Origin: Plazaster borealis
Taxonomy: Eukaryota; Echinodermata; Asteroidea; Forcipulatida; Labidiasteridae
DNA length: 64,000 nt
Reading direction: 5' to 3'
NCBI GenBank assembly: GCA_021014325.1
Contig: CM037474.1
Coordinates: 4,034,488 to 4,098,487, forward strand
How positions within the stretch are numbered: position 1 is the first letter of the stretch; each line of letters starts with the position of its first letter. A program made the position numbers and the translations under genes. Below are positions 9,223 to 19,690 of this stretch, piece after piece. The notes beneath the pieces are model-generated. The model saw nothing but the letters and a program-made list of their open reading frames with translations, did not search any database and was not told the origin of the DNA.

Positions 9223-11356
9223 TCATGGCGGCGTCCACGAATACAACTAGCGGTGAACGCGTGGATCGTATGAGAGAATTAGGTTTGAAGACCAAGCAAA
9301 TTATTCTTTAATTAACCAGTGGAACATATGAAGAAGGAGCGTCAGAGAACAAGAAGAGGCTTGTCCGTTGCCAATCGAAAACGTATACATAATGATCAGA
9401 CCAGTAAGTACTCAATTCACAAATAGACAGGCTAGCTATCCTTACCTATCCCCCCTGCCTATAAAAATGGTAGCCTATTGGGCTCTGCCTAGTGAGTAGT
9501 TAACATGGTCATGGTTAGTTCATGGAGGAAGGAAGAGTACTGTAGTGTAGTGTATGCTAGTTACTGTCTGACTGTACATGTACATGTACACTGTAGTACT
9601 ACATTACTTAGACTTAGACTTAGAGTAGTGTATAGGCATTTTCTTGTTGTAACGCAAGAGTATTTTGTTATTTACCAATACATACATCGGGGCATTATGT
9701 AAGAAATGTTTTTAGAGGGGGGAAGGGGAAGAGCAAGTGTCAGGAGAAAGGGGAGGGTAAAAGAAGAACAAAGGGAAAGGGGAGAAGTAGCCAGCAGGGG
9801 GTAGATGGTGAGGGCATATGGAGGTCCATGGTGAGGGTTACTGGTATACTGGTTACGTAAGGGAAGGTGTCATATGGAAAAGAAAAGACGAAAATTGAGG
9901 GGGGGGGTGGTTATAGAAAGACAGAATAAATAGTGGGCGGGTTAGGTAAAGAGTAAGATGTGACAGTGGGAGGGAGGAGTTGGGGTTAGAGGCTGGTGAA
10001 TTGAAATGATGGGAAAGAGGGATGGATGATGAGGGTTACATTTAGGTGCTATCAGTCACTAGCAGCTGCTTGCTGTTTACGGTCATCGCAATGGGGGGCG
10101 TTGAGGGGTTATATTTCTTTTCTTCTTCTCCATTTATTTTGTTTTAAACCGATATTGTCACCCTTTTTTATTGTAGATTACTCAATAAAATGTAATATTT
10201 ACAAGGGCCCCAGATGGTCAGTAATTGTTTGTCCCTTTTTCAATTTAAGGAGGTGAGCTGTACTACACTGGAAACAAGGCAGACATCAAGAAGAAGGTAG
10301 TACTGCACGAGGATGAGGTGCTAGACCTTCTGAAACACTATCACTCATCACCGACAGGAGGACATAGTGGTATCAATGCCACACTGTCCAAAATTTCCTC
10401 GCATTACACATGGAATGGAATGAGACGGGATGTTGGGGAGTTTGTAAGTGGGATAACACTTTATGAATTGGTGTTTGTGTTGTTTAATTTTGTAATGGCA
10501 CCTTTATGTTTCTAGCTATCTTTCTATTGTTGTGCCCTCTGAAAGAGTCTAAATGACTACTCCATTGTCACATTGATTTCGTTCATGTTTTCTTAAGGTG
10601 TAGCATTGCCAGTTTTCTTACATTCTATCTTTTTCAAATAGGCCTACAGTTTTCCTTTGTTGTGATTTGGTCAAAAGAAAGTTTCCTCACCTCGCCCCAG
10701 ATTTGTTACGTGTTCTATCAACCTTTATCAAGTGCAAATTTAATTAATATTGGCAAGACAAACCTCAAGGTATTACTTATTTTGAAGTACTGCTCACACT
10801 TCATGTAGGTGCATCATTTCTGCTTCGGCATTCTTTTGTGATTATGATAACTTGGAGGAAAGACAAATAAAACATGCTCCTAATCACACTACTTCTAGTT
10901 AACATTATCTTTCTCATGGATATATTGTGTACTATTTTCATCTTTCTGATATTTCAGAAACTACATGAATGCCAGGGCATTAAAGATCCATGGGACCCCA
11001 CCAGATGGACCATAAAGCTGTACTCCAACTCTCGCCAGCGTGATACATACAGCTGTGGAGTGTTTGTGCTGATGGTAAACAACTTGTGTCAGATCTTGTT
11101 TTATTAAACAAAATAAAAACTGTTGCCCTTAGCCAGCAAAGTTTGTCAGAACGTAAGAGATAAATAAAAAGCTAGCTTGGAGAACCTGCTAAAAGACTTA
11201 TCTCCATTTTGACATGGTTGTTTATGTTAATTTACAGTTTGCAGAGCAGCTTCTAAACGGCATCCCACCCTGTGTACTGCGCCAGTGCCATGTACAACAA
11301 TTTAGAGTTCATGTTGGTGCACGATTTGTGTCATTTAAAGGCACTGGACACGTTGG
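9223..11356 (+). pseudogene. Ginger-like transposon gene remnant: integrase H2C2 zinc domain plus Ulp1-like protease
   Basis: Four exon-like pieces are visible. 9223-9402 starts MAAST, runs to KTKQIIL and then hits stops, ending at a GTAAGT donor. 10250-10443 encodes LLKHYHSSPTGGHSG and SSHYTWNGMRRDVGEF, the HxxH-containing half of an integrase zinc-binding domain, with acceptor CAATTTAAG and donor GTAAGT. 10958-11074 encodes QRDTYSCGVFVLM, the Asp/Cys region of a Ulp1-type cysteine protease. 11238-11356 continues as FAEQLLNGIP. Domain pairs of this kind are known from Ginger-class DNA transposons. The CxxC half of the zinc finger and the whole DDE integrase core are absent between 10443 and 10958. 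The last exon runs into a fold-back element at about 11334 that supplies the stop. I therefore read it as a dead, deleted copy. Confidence 0.7.
9403..10249 (+). other. Presumed intron of the Ginger-like remnant, purine-rich
   Basis: No coding sequence was recognised. From about 9711 to 10040 the plus strand is strongly purine-rich (runs of GGGGAAGG and AAAGGGG type), a polypurine tract that could adopt unusual DNA structure. A palindromic ACATGTACATGTACA word lies at about 9577. Confidence 0.5.
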
Positions 11357-11410
11357 GTAATTGTCAAAGACCAGTATTATCTCTTGGTGTATCCCAACAA
11401 GCCCACGAGC
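11334..11410 (+). mobile_element. One end of a family 1 fold-back element
   Basis: TTTAAAGGCACTGGACACGT followed by GGTAATTGTCAAAGACCAG. It fuses to the last Ulp1-like exon and supplies the stop codon at 11354-11356. No right-hand end was found before the LTR element. Confidence 0.7.
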
Positions 11411-11676
11411 ATGAAGAGTTAATTAAATTTTCGTGGGTTTGATCATCCACGTCACTACAATTGGTATGAATCCATAGTTCACAACAGTCACATTGAAAAG
11501 CTTTGTGATCAGTTATTACGTTTCTTGCTGAACAATTAGAACAAAACTAAGGTGTGGGATTATTTTTCCCTTTTAAATATTCTGCTCTTGAAACTCCTGC
11601 TCACTTGAGGTGAACATATGAACTGCAGTCGTCACATGAGAGTTGCAATTCATTTGACCAAATTGTTTTTGTGCAT

Positions 11677-12495
11677 TGTCGTAAAACGTTAACGCTTGTT
11701 GTACAGTTCAATGCTGTTTAGCATTTGGGTTCTATTAGTGTACAGTGTACGACTCTGAAGCACACAAAATTACAGGTTCAAGAGAAACAAATACTTGTCT
11801 ATTGTTCTAAGACTTTAATTCTCTCACGTGACTACTACTAACGGAATAGATATAAAACAGACTCCAAAACAGACCCCTGAACACTCTCAGCAACAACTTT
11901 AACTCTTCCTACATGAACACTCCCATCAGCATCATGCTCTGGCTATAAGCCTGAGATGTGGCTATGAAGATTGCTCTATCTCTACGCTCAGATGTAGCAA
12001 TTGATGCAAAAGGCTCACCAATTCAGAATGACTTTTGACTCTCTGTGCAATACCTTATAAACCCTAACTATCTGCTGGTCAACGACGCCAGACCAATCTC
12101 TGATTGGTTAATTACCGAAGAACGTTGAATATTTATAATGTCTAAAGTTGTCTCAAATGTTGCCATTGGTCAATCTGTAATGTATTTTGCATAGATCACC
12201 AATTCTGGGGTTGTGTAACTGAAGATTTTGCTGACTGGGGAAAATCTTTCAGGAGCTCAATTTGACCTTAAGAGTTGATTGTTTCATCCTTCAAGGGGCA
12301 CTAAACTATGCAATCCAACCCAAAAATAACTGTGAAGGCTGTGGGAAAGTTCCCTTAAAACAATGAAATACAGGGGAATTATGAAGGACTGCATGGCTCA
12401 TCATCTTAAGATTATTTACTTTGGTCAGCAATTCTGTGAACAATTTAGGCTTTCTATTAAACATATTAAAGGAGGGCAATTTCTATTTCCCGACA
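11677..12495 (-). repeat. 3' LTR of the gypsy-type element
   Basis: Downstream LTR, 819 bp, TG...CA ended. On the internal side a modest purine run, AAGCTGGGAAGTT, abuts it and is the best candidate for the polypurine tract. The LTR inserted within or just beyond the debris of the Ginger-like gene. Confidence 0.93.
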
Positions 12496-12959
12496 AACTT
12501 CCCAGCTTGAGGTCATGCGCCCTCGAATGACCAGTTGAAATTATTACATAACATATCACTTAATAATGGGTTTGCACAGACAGTCAACAAATTCCAGTAT
12601 AGTCATAGCCACACTCAGAGTGATCATGCACATAGAACTTAATTACCTTAACACTTAAATCAATTTACATGTAAGTTACACATAAGATGACATTATACTA
12701 TCAACACTAAATAACACTAACTAAAATATACATTATTCAAGGCAAATTCTTCTCCACGTGCAGGTGTACATGTAATAATTCAAAATCAGACACATTTCTG
12801 TTAAACTTTGCCTTGTCAAAACAGGATTTAGGCATGTTTCATTTCATCAGTCCAACCCATGGATCCAAAGGGGCTTCCCAGCTTTGGTCGGTGTCTTAAT
12901 CACCAAAGCGCTTAATTTCCATTCTAGAAATTCCAGAAAATTTAGGACACTTTTATTTC

Positions 12960-13784
12960 TTAATTAGTAGGCAAGGGCCAATGAGCTGGGTTGTTGTGCT
13001 TGCCTTTGTTCGTTCTTTTTGACCTGCGCGGCTGGACTGCAGTGGCTGAGCCAGGTTGGTTGGAGAGAGTAGGGGGAGGAACCTGAGCTGGGTCGGTGTG
13101 AAGTGTCCACCATGTAGGCAGCTCTTCTGTATCAGAATCAGAGGAGGAATCTGAATCCAAGGGTGGTAACCAGAGAAGTGGCTCCTTTATGGGCTGTTCA
13201 CCTCGTGGGTCAATAATTAGTAACTTTCGATTGACTGTGGACTCTGGCCCACCAAGGGTTGGTCGGATTGTATACACGTCTTTATCGCTATTCCTTCCTA
13301 CTATGACAAACCCATCCTCTTTGTAATGATTTACCAGTTTGTGCCTACTTGTAAATGCACACTGCTTGAGAAGAACCATGTCACCTACTTCTAATGGCTT
13401 AGCATTTGCTCTCCTATCATAACGCCGCTTATCTCTATCAATGGAGGCCTGCATCCTAGATGCAGCTAACTGACTAGCCTTCTTTATTAAACTAGCCTGA
13501 GCCTGAACGTAGTGCTCACCCCAATTACTCTCAGTGTTACTCAACAATTGATCTACTGGTAACACTGGTTCTCTACCATACAACAACACATATGGGGATA
13601 ACCCAGTAGACCTGTGGGGGGTAGAGTTGTACATGAACACAAGATGGGGGAGTAGCTTGGGCCACTCCCTTCGATTAGGGCTGTTTGTTGGACCAGGCTG
13701 GACCCTAATATTCTGAAAGGCCGCTGCCAGTGCTTGTGCAATAGTATTGGCCATTGCCTGGGGCTCTTCAGCTGCATCTTCCAT
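12960..13784 (-). CDS. Retrotransposon polyprotein remnant: short N-terminus fused to integrase C-terminus
   Basis: Single 274-codon frame inside the LTR element. Residues 1-37 (MEDAAEEPQAMANTIAQ...) look like a short Gag-type start but have no zinc knuckle. From residue 38 the sequence is typical of the C-terminal half of Ty3/gypsy integrases: EWPKLLPHLVFMYNST, TGLSPYVLLYGREP, then VGDMVLLKQ and a GPY/chromo-like module, ending in an acidic Ser/Asp run and a basic tail (RRSKRTNKGKHNN). The first catalytic part of integrase, and all of protease, reverse transcriptase and RNase H, are absent. A deletion apparently joined the gag start to integrase in frame. Whether the product does anything is unknown. 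The roughly 1-kb leader (13785-14766) holds no recognisable frame. Confidence 0.8.
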   Translation of the reverse strand: MEDAAEEPQAMANTIAQALAAAFQNIRVQPGPTNSPNRREWPKLLPHLVFMYNSTPHRSTGLSPYVLLYGREPVLPVDQLLSNTESNWGEHYVQAQASLIKKASQLAASRMQASIDRDKRRYDRRANAKPLEVGDMVLLKQCAFTSRHKLVNHYKEDGFVIVGRNSDKDVYTIRPTLGGPESTVNRKLLIIDPRGEQPIKEPLLWLPPLDSDSSSDSDTEELPTWWTLHTDPAQVPPPTLSNQPGSATAVQPRRSKRTNKGKHNNPAHWPLPTN

Positions 13785-14787
13785 TATAGGAGCAGAGTTG
13801 GAATTTGGTCTGGTTCCCTACTTGGCCGTTTAAACAACAACAATTTTGTGTATATATATATATCATGTATTTCAATACTAACAGAAATCGGTCAGGTATC
13901 TTAGATCAGTATGTTTACCGTAAGTAGTCAACAAAATTAAATTACATATACCCTGGTGAACTTCAATTATTACATCAGAGGTTTGGTTACAAACTAGATT
14001 TCCACTGAAACTTATTCACACCAGAACAACAACAAAAGAGTGATTTCTCAAAATGGAATTCTCCAAACCTCCACGAGGAAAAAAAAAAACCACAAACCAA
14101 ACCACAAACCAATTGTGACTTTTTAAAATCACAATCTGAACAGGACCAAAATAATCTATAAAATTTTGTCCTGCAAAACGGGTTTCCCAAACACTGCTTA
14201 TAAACGAGCGTAATTTCTAGCAAGTTTATGTCAGCAAAACAAAATAGAATTCAACTGAAATCAATCAAACTAACAACTGGTCGTGAAAAGTTAAAGCGTA
14301 ATCTGCACCCGAATCACATTATACACAGTTACTTTCGATACACATCAAAATGAGCTCTCACAAGCCAATGCTTGTTGTTTACATACAAAACTTAATAAAT
14401 CACTGAACCAACGACAGAAAATAACGAAAACTGCAAAATGAATTTCCCCTCTTTTTTTTTTTCCTCATAAAATGGTGGTTAAACGAAACGGGCCTACCGC
14501 CACGATGATAGTTCTTGCTTGTTTAGGGAGACTCCGGTAGTGGTGCAAACTTTCTCTCCTGTGAAGAAAACTGCAACTTCTGATGGTGGGGGTAGAGGGG
14601 ACTAGAAGTAAACTCTCCTCATCACTCTGGAGGTCCTGATGGTAGATACAACCGCGTTGCTCTCCTCCCGACGTTCCGATGTTCCCTCCGCGATGCTGGC
14701 AGGTGGAACGATGGTCCTGCAGTGTCCAGGGGTCTGTTTGCTAGATTAATTGGATGGTGTGCAACATCCCACTTCTGACACCATTTT

Positions 14788-15606
14788 TGTCGTAAAACGT
14801 TAACGCTTGTTGTACAGTTCAATGCTGTTTAGCATTTGGGTTCTATTAGTGTACAGTGTACGACTCTGAAGCACACAAAATTACAGGTTCAAGAGAAACA
14901 AATACTTGTCTATTGTTCTAAGACTTTAATTCTCTCACGTGACTACTACTAACGGAATAGATATAAAACAGACTCCAAAACAGACCCCTGAACACTCTCA
15001 GCAACAACTTTAACTCTTCCTACATGAACACTCCCATCAGCATCATGCTCTGGCTATAAGCCTGAGATGTGGCTATGAAGATTGCTCTATCTCTACGCTC
15101 AGATGTAGCAATTGATGCAAAAGGCTCACCAATTCAGAATGACTTTTGACTCTCTGTGCAACACCTTATAAACCCTAACTATCTGCTGGTCAACGACGCC
15201 AGACCAATCTCTGATTGGTTAATTACCGAAGAACGTTGAATATTTATAATGTCTAAAGTTGTCTCAAATGTTGCCATTGGTCAATCTGTAATGTATTTTG
15301 CATAGATCACCAATTCTGGGGTTGTGTAACTGAAGATTTTGCTGACTGGGGAAAATCTTTCAGGAGCTCAATTTGACCTTAAGAGTTGATTGTTTCATCC
15401 TTCAAGGGGCACTAAACTATGCAATCCAACCCAAAAATAACTGTGAAGGCTGTGGGAAAGTTCCCTTAAAACAATGAAATACAGGGGAATTATGAAGGAC
15501 TGCATGGCTCATCATCTTAAGATTATTTACTTTGGTCAGCAATTCTGTGAACAATTTAGGCTTTCTATTAAACATATTAAAGGAGGGCAATTTCTATTTC
15601 CCGACA
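14788..15606 (-). repeat. 5' LTR of the gypsy-type element
   Basis: This is the upstream LTR in the element's own orientation, 819 bp, with the tRNA-Leu-type primer site 4 bp internal to it at 14767-14783. It is nearly identical to the LTR at 11677-12495. Promoter and polyadenylation signals are expected here by family but were not pinned down. Confidence 0.93.
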
Positions 15607-15803
15607 TGCATTAACTACAGATGACACTTTTACTTGTAGGTCTAATTGTTGTAGTTACATTCAAATCAGTACTTGAAGTGTTGCTAGCTGTGACGAAAAT
15701 ATCAATACTGTGTAATTAGAGATGTGTTATTGTGTGTGTATTGTCTGAGTATAATCGTAAAATAAACCTGTGAATTTTGTTTTATTCTGGTTTAGTTGAT
15801 TAA

Positions 15804-15834
<31 letters not shown>

Positions 15835-16070
15835 TTTCATTCTAAATTGTATAGATATCAAAAATAAAACTTGTGATTTGCCATTTGATAGAGTGTTTTC
15901 TCTGTTTATTTGTATTATTACAGGCTGGGTATTTATATTTTTTGTTATGGGCCGAATTCGCGTGTAGAATATATACCACAAAGCCATAAAGTAACAAATG
16001 CGAAACAAACCATTAAATTAGTTAGAAATGAGAAAGGGGGTTTGTTTTTTATACAAGCAGTGTGACCTGC
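15607..16070. other. AT-rich spacer with (TTTA)n
   Basis: Contains the microsatellite (TTTA)n at about 15805-15832. No gene seen. The first five bases are the right target duplication of the LTR element. Confidence 0.6.
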
Positions 16071-16400
16071 TTAAAGGTATCGTACACGTTTGGTAATTAC
16101 TCAAAATATATATTAGCATAAAAACTGACTTGGTAACGAGCAACAGAGAGCTGTTGATAGTCTAAAACATTGTGAGAAACGACTCCTCTGAAGTAACGTA
16201 GTTTTTGAGAAAGAGGTAATTTCTCACTAAAATAATAAAAACTTCTTGCAAGAATTTTTTATTCCTAACTGAAAGCACACAAATTTGTACATCAAGGGTG
16301 TATTTTCTTTCATCATTTTCTTATTTTATGCATATGTTGGGATACAACAAATAAGAACACTGGTCTTTGACAATTACCAAACGTGTACGATGCCTTTAAA
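16071..16400. mobile_element. Fold-back element, family 1
   Basis: Ends TTAAAGGTATCGTACACGTT and AACGTGTACGATGCCTTTAAA are inverted repeats of each other with one mismatch. The interior shares TACTCAAAATATATATTAGC and GTGAGAAACGAC words with the copy at 2653-3034. Confidence 0.85.
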
Positions 16401-16528
16401 GTTGTACGCATGAGAAGACGTATAAAGATGGCCCAAGAGAATGTGACTGAACAGAAAAGAATCGTATTAGAAACAATTTGGGGTCACTGAGAGTTCAGTA
16501 CTCGCCAGGGTACTCGCGGCGGTATTTT

Positions 16529-16657
16529 TGTCCGGCTACGTCACCCGGAAAACTGAACACGCCGGAAACCTAAAACCGTTCTAACAACGTGTTGAAATGT
16601 CCGGCTACGTCACCCGGAAAACTGAACACGTCGGAAGGCTGAAACCGCCACACCGGT
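16529..16657. repeat. Two direct copies of a dispersed repeat (TGTCCGGCTACGTCACCCGG)
   Basis: The block starting TGTCCGGCTACGTCACCCGG and running through GAAAACTGAACACG occurs at about 16529 and again at 16598 (69-bp offset), just 3' of GPCR A. An inverted copy sits at about 3893-3943, abutting the left inverted repeat around the THAP gene. This is a dispersed noncoding repeat of unknown class. Confidence 0.6.
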
Positions 16658-16763
16658 ACATAACTGCAACTTTGAAGATGGGCCTTCGATGCTGCAGAGA
16701 CTCCCCAATCCAGGTTACAAAGCATGGTTGACACTAAAAACTCGAACAGCAAGGTTATTTTAA

Positions 16764-16874
16764 GTTACTTTGGTTCAATTCTGTGACTGATAATGACATC
16801 GTGCGACTGTCCACTAATATTTGAACTTACTTTGGTTCAGTTCTGAGACTAACTGACACCGTGCGACTGTCCTC
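16764..16874 (-). repeat. Tandem duplication of the 3' end of GPCR A
   Basis: The last coding bases and stop of paralogue A (about 16827-16874) recur, diverged, immediately downstream at about 16764-16812, with the shared words TTACTTTGGTTCA and GTGCGACTGTCC. The offset is about 64 bp. The copy lies in the 3' untranslated region and has no role that I can see. Confidence 0.6.
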
Positions 16875-18732
16875 AACTCGGGCCACATTCCTCCCCCTAC
16901 GGAACGCCTCCCTGACTCCCTTCTGGTTCGTCAAGATGTAGCAAATGGGATTAATGCAAGAGTTGCACACAGCTAGGATGATACCGAAGTGGTAGGCAGG
17001 CGACGAGAAGTCCAAGTAGCCACCGAAGTTGTAGACCAGGAACATGCCCTGGACCGGAGCCCAGCAGACGGCGTAGGTGATGACGAAGGTCAGGAGGGTC
17101 TTGATCAGGGTTTGAGACGCTCGGAGCTGCCACATCTTACGCTGATCGGCCGGGTTGAGGGAGAGTGGACCTACGATGGAAAAGAAAGTGGATTTCTTGA
17201 GATGTTGATATATGTTAATATTTATTTAATAGAAACTATATATGTTGGTCTTGAAACTAATGGTCAAATTTGTCGATAGAAACTATATTGATCTAGATTG
17301 ACGTATTCTATTTTCCCCAAAACACATCCTATAGGTGACAGGTTGACGCACCCTGCCTTTCACCTCTATGGTCCCGGTTCGAATCCTAGCTCGGACCGGA
17401 GCCTTTCATGTGGATTGGGTTTCAATCCCAAACTGATGTACGTGGAGGTATCCCTATTTGGGGTTTCCCCCAAATCTAAAACTAAGCATGTCTTCATATC
17501 TTCTCTACACAGGAGGTTAGTGGCCTACACAAAAATATGATATTTCCCACATAATTTTCCATGCGGTAAAATTCTGTTTGACTAATACTTCATAATTGCA
17601 AATGGATCTGTGCTAGTTTGGTGGAAACTAAAGTCCAGGGCTATACACGCACCCCCATGTGCAACACAACAAGTAGTTGTTCTGTGTTTACACACACACG
17701 GGATGGCAATCAAGTTTTCTGTAGAACTAATGGAGGCATTAGTTTTTATTTCCAGAAGTATGCTGTGACTCTTTCATCCTTTTGTTAACATTTTGTTTGT
17801 TTGAGACCAGGGCTAAAAAACCTTGGGGAAAATCCACAGGACCGCAGGGCTTATACTTTGTTGTCCAAAATGTGTACAATTCGGAAAATATTTTTCAAGA
17901 CCAGAATACTGTTTTTTTTAACAAGCGCTGTACAATAAACATATACACAATTTTAGGCTCACCCGTACCGTGACTTTTCAACAACTTCACCTGCCTCTTC
18001 AACGTCGAAATCACTTTCCATTGCACCAACACCATCAACACAAATGGACCAAACATAGTCACCGTAAAATTAGCCAAACCCACCACCGCCTGAACCGCAG
18101 AGCTCGGCCACCGTAAGAAGTGACAACCCGCTATCTCATCCTCCCCGTACAGCAGGAAGAGAAACACCTTAGAAAGCGCGCCAAAGATCCAACAAGACAC
18201 AATCATGAGGTACTTGACACGTCTGGTAAACATCACTTTGTACTTGAGTGGGTAGACGATTGCAACAAACCGCTCCAAGTTGACCGTGACCAGGCTGTAG
18301 ACAGAGACAACCGTGCCGACCCAGAACAGATATTGACCGGCGTACAACCGGCATCTGAGCTCACCCAAGAACCCCGGGTTGGGTGGATATTTCCCCGTGG
18401 TCTGAACCAGCTTGAAAGGAATGACCAGCACACACTATGAAGTCAACCAGAAATAAATGCACCATGAAATCACTGGTGTTCGACCGCAAGGACTGCACAC
18501 GGAGGAGTACAAGGGCAACCAGAAGGTTACCAGTGATTCCAAGCACGCATATGATGCAATAAAGCCCCAAGACTAAATTACTGTTTGCGATGTCGCCCCA
18601 TTCATTCCTATCCCCTGCCATCTCAGAAATATAATTCCCTTCAGTTCCTGAAAAACTGAAATCATTGCTAACAGTTTGATTTGCAAAGATTTCCATGCCG
18701 TCAAAACTTTCTTCCTCAAAACTTATTTTCAC
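16827..18732 (-). pseudogene. Class A (rhodopsin-like) GPCR paralogue A, frameshifted
   Basis: Two-exon receptor gene. Exon 1 is 18732-17963 and exon 2 is 17170-16827, joined over a 792-nt GT-AG intron in phase 1 (donor GTGAGC, acceptor CATCGTAG). Exon 1 carries TM1 (GNLLVALVLL), TM2 with the conserved Asp (LVDFIVC), TM3 ending LERFVAIVYP in place of DRY, TM4 with SCW, and TM5. Exon 2 carries TM6 (CWAP), TM7 (NPICY) and a basic tail. Near 18429-18436, just after VDFIVC, the frame is lost. Paralogue C has a longer GT run here, and A lacks two bases, so the upstream frame runs out of the family sequence while TM2-end to TM5 continues in another frame. Everything else is family-like and free of stops. 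It is therefore either a young pseudogene, a null allele, or a sequencing error. Ligand unknown; the protein would sit in the plasma membrane. Confidence 0.8.
17300..17540 (+). repeat. tRNA-derived SINE-like fragment in GPCR A intron
   Basis: A good pol III B box, GGTTCGAATCC, lies at 17376-17386. It is preceded by a degraded tRNA-like stretch and followed by a short unit with its own GGTTTCAATCCC-like echo. No intact A box or poly-A tail was found, so this is called only a decayed SINE head. It lies wholly inside the intron of receptor A. Confidence 0.4.
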
Positions 18733-19569
18733 TCCTGTAACTACCGCAGTTCAGAATCACCTCTTGGCCCGACTCTTCAAGATGTTGCACCGATGAAGTC
18801 TTTATTTGAAATACTTGCCAGAGAGTGAGACCTTATTATTTTGTCATCCACGCGGAGGCCTATAAACAGCACGTCACTTCGACGTCACTTTGACAACCTT
18901 GCCTAATACTGGTGAATAATAAGAGCGCTTCAAAATCGCTACACAATGAGACCAGGGGCATTTTCATTGAATTTATCTTCATCCTTGACCGACTATTCAT
19001 ACCTTGAAGTATTTTTCGTTTCTGAATCGACGAAACTATAGGATGCATTGCCTACGAATGTATTGCCTCAATTGCTCCATGCCTCAGTTCCGGGGGCGAA
19101 TTTTTTTTCCAAACTTTTTTTTTATTTACCTTTTTTATATATTTTATTTCTTTCCAACATAGCCATTCCGATCGAAAAAACAAATCAAAATCATTAACAA
19201 AAAAAAGGTCATCATAGCAATGTCGTTTGGGAAAAAAATTCGCTTCCGGGGACGTCTTTACTGGTCCATTTCCCGACGTTTTCTGAACCCTTTCCCGTAA
19301 CCAACCTTCATCTTGACGTGTCCATATTTTTAAGTCTATCTGCAAAGGTCATCTGATCCTTGAAACCAAATACAAATAATCGTTCTGATGGATATTGCAG
19401 AATGATTTCAGATGACACGCCTTCTTTTCTTGAAGTCTTCACGTCATCGGCGCATGGAAGCTCTAGTTTTGATTATTATGACATGAGCCCTGGCACACAT
19501 TTTAAGGATTATTTTTACCAGGTCTTCTAGGCCTGAATGATGCCGTATTTCACACCGATCAGCCGGGGT
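18733..19569. other. Upstream region of GPCR A, no gene recognised
   Basis: Contains the presumed 5' flank of receptor A. I could not assign a promoter element with confidence. AT-rich runs occur at 19100-19215. Confidence 0.4.
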
Positions 19570-19690
19570 ACACTCTAAAAACTCCCGGGTCAGGCAGACC
19601 CGGAGAGAGTGGTTAAAAGATGGGATTTTAACACGGATTCTGCGTAATTTTGAACCATTTTTGGGTCAGAAATACTGACCCAGGTCATTT
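19570..19690 (+). mobile_element. Partial element with ACACTCTAAAAACTCCCGGG end
   Basis: The left terminus TACACTCTAAAAACTCCCGG is followed by GTCAGGCAGACCCGG and a later TTTGGGTCAGAAATACTGAC hairpin. It shares its end with the element at 21906-22932. No matching right end was found. Confidence 0.55.

Larger units (their letters stand above)
11677..15606 (-). mobile_element. Ty3/gypsy-type LTR retrotransposon, internally deleted
   Basis: A complete-looking LTR element of 3930 bp. The LTRs are 11677-12495 and 14788-15606, both 819 bp, both TGTCG...CCGACA, flanked by the 5-bp duplication TGCAT (11672-11676 and 15607-15611). Reading the two LTRs side by side I noticed one difference (ATACC versus ACACC near 12051 and 15162), so insertion is recent. 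The element is oriented on the minus strand. Next to the right LTR, at 14767-14783, is a primer site reading TGGTGTCAGAAGTGGGA, complementary to the 3' end of a tRNA-Leu. The internal region is only 2292 bp, too short for gag-pol; protease, reverse transcriptase and RNase H are missing. Mobility would need enzymes from another copy. Confidence 0.93.
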
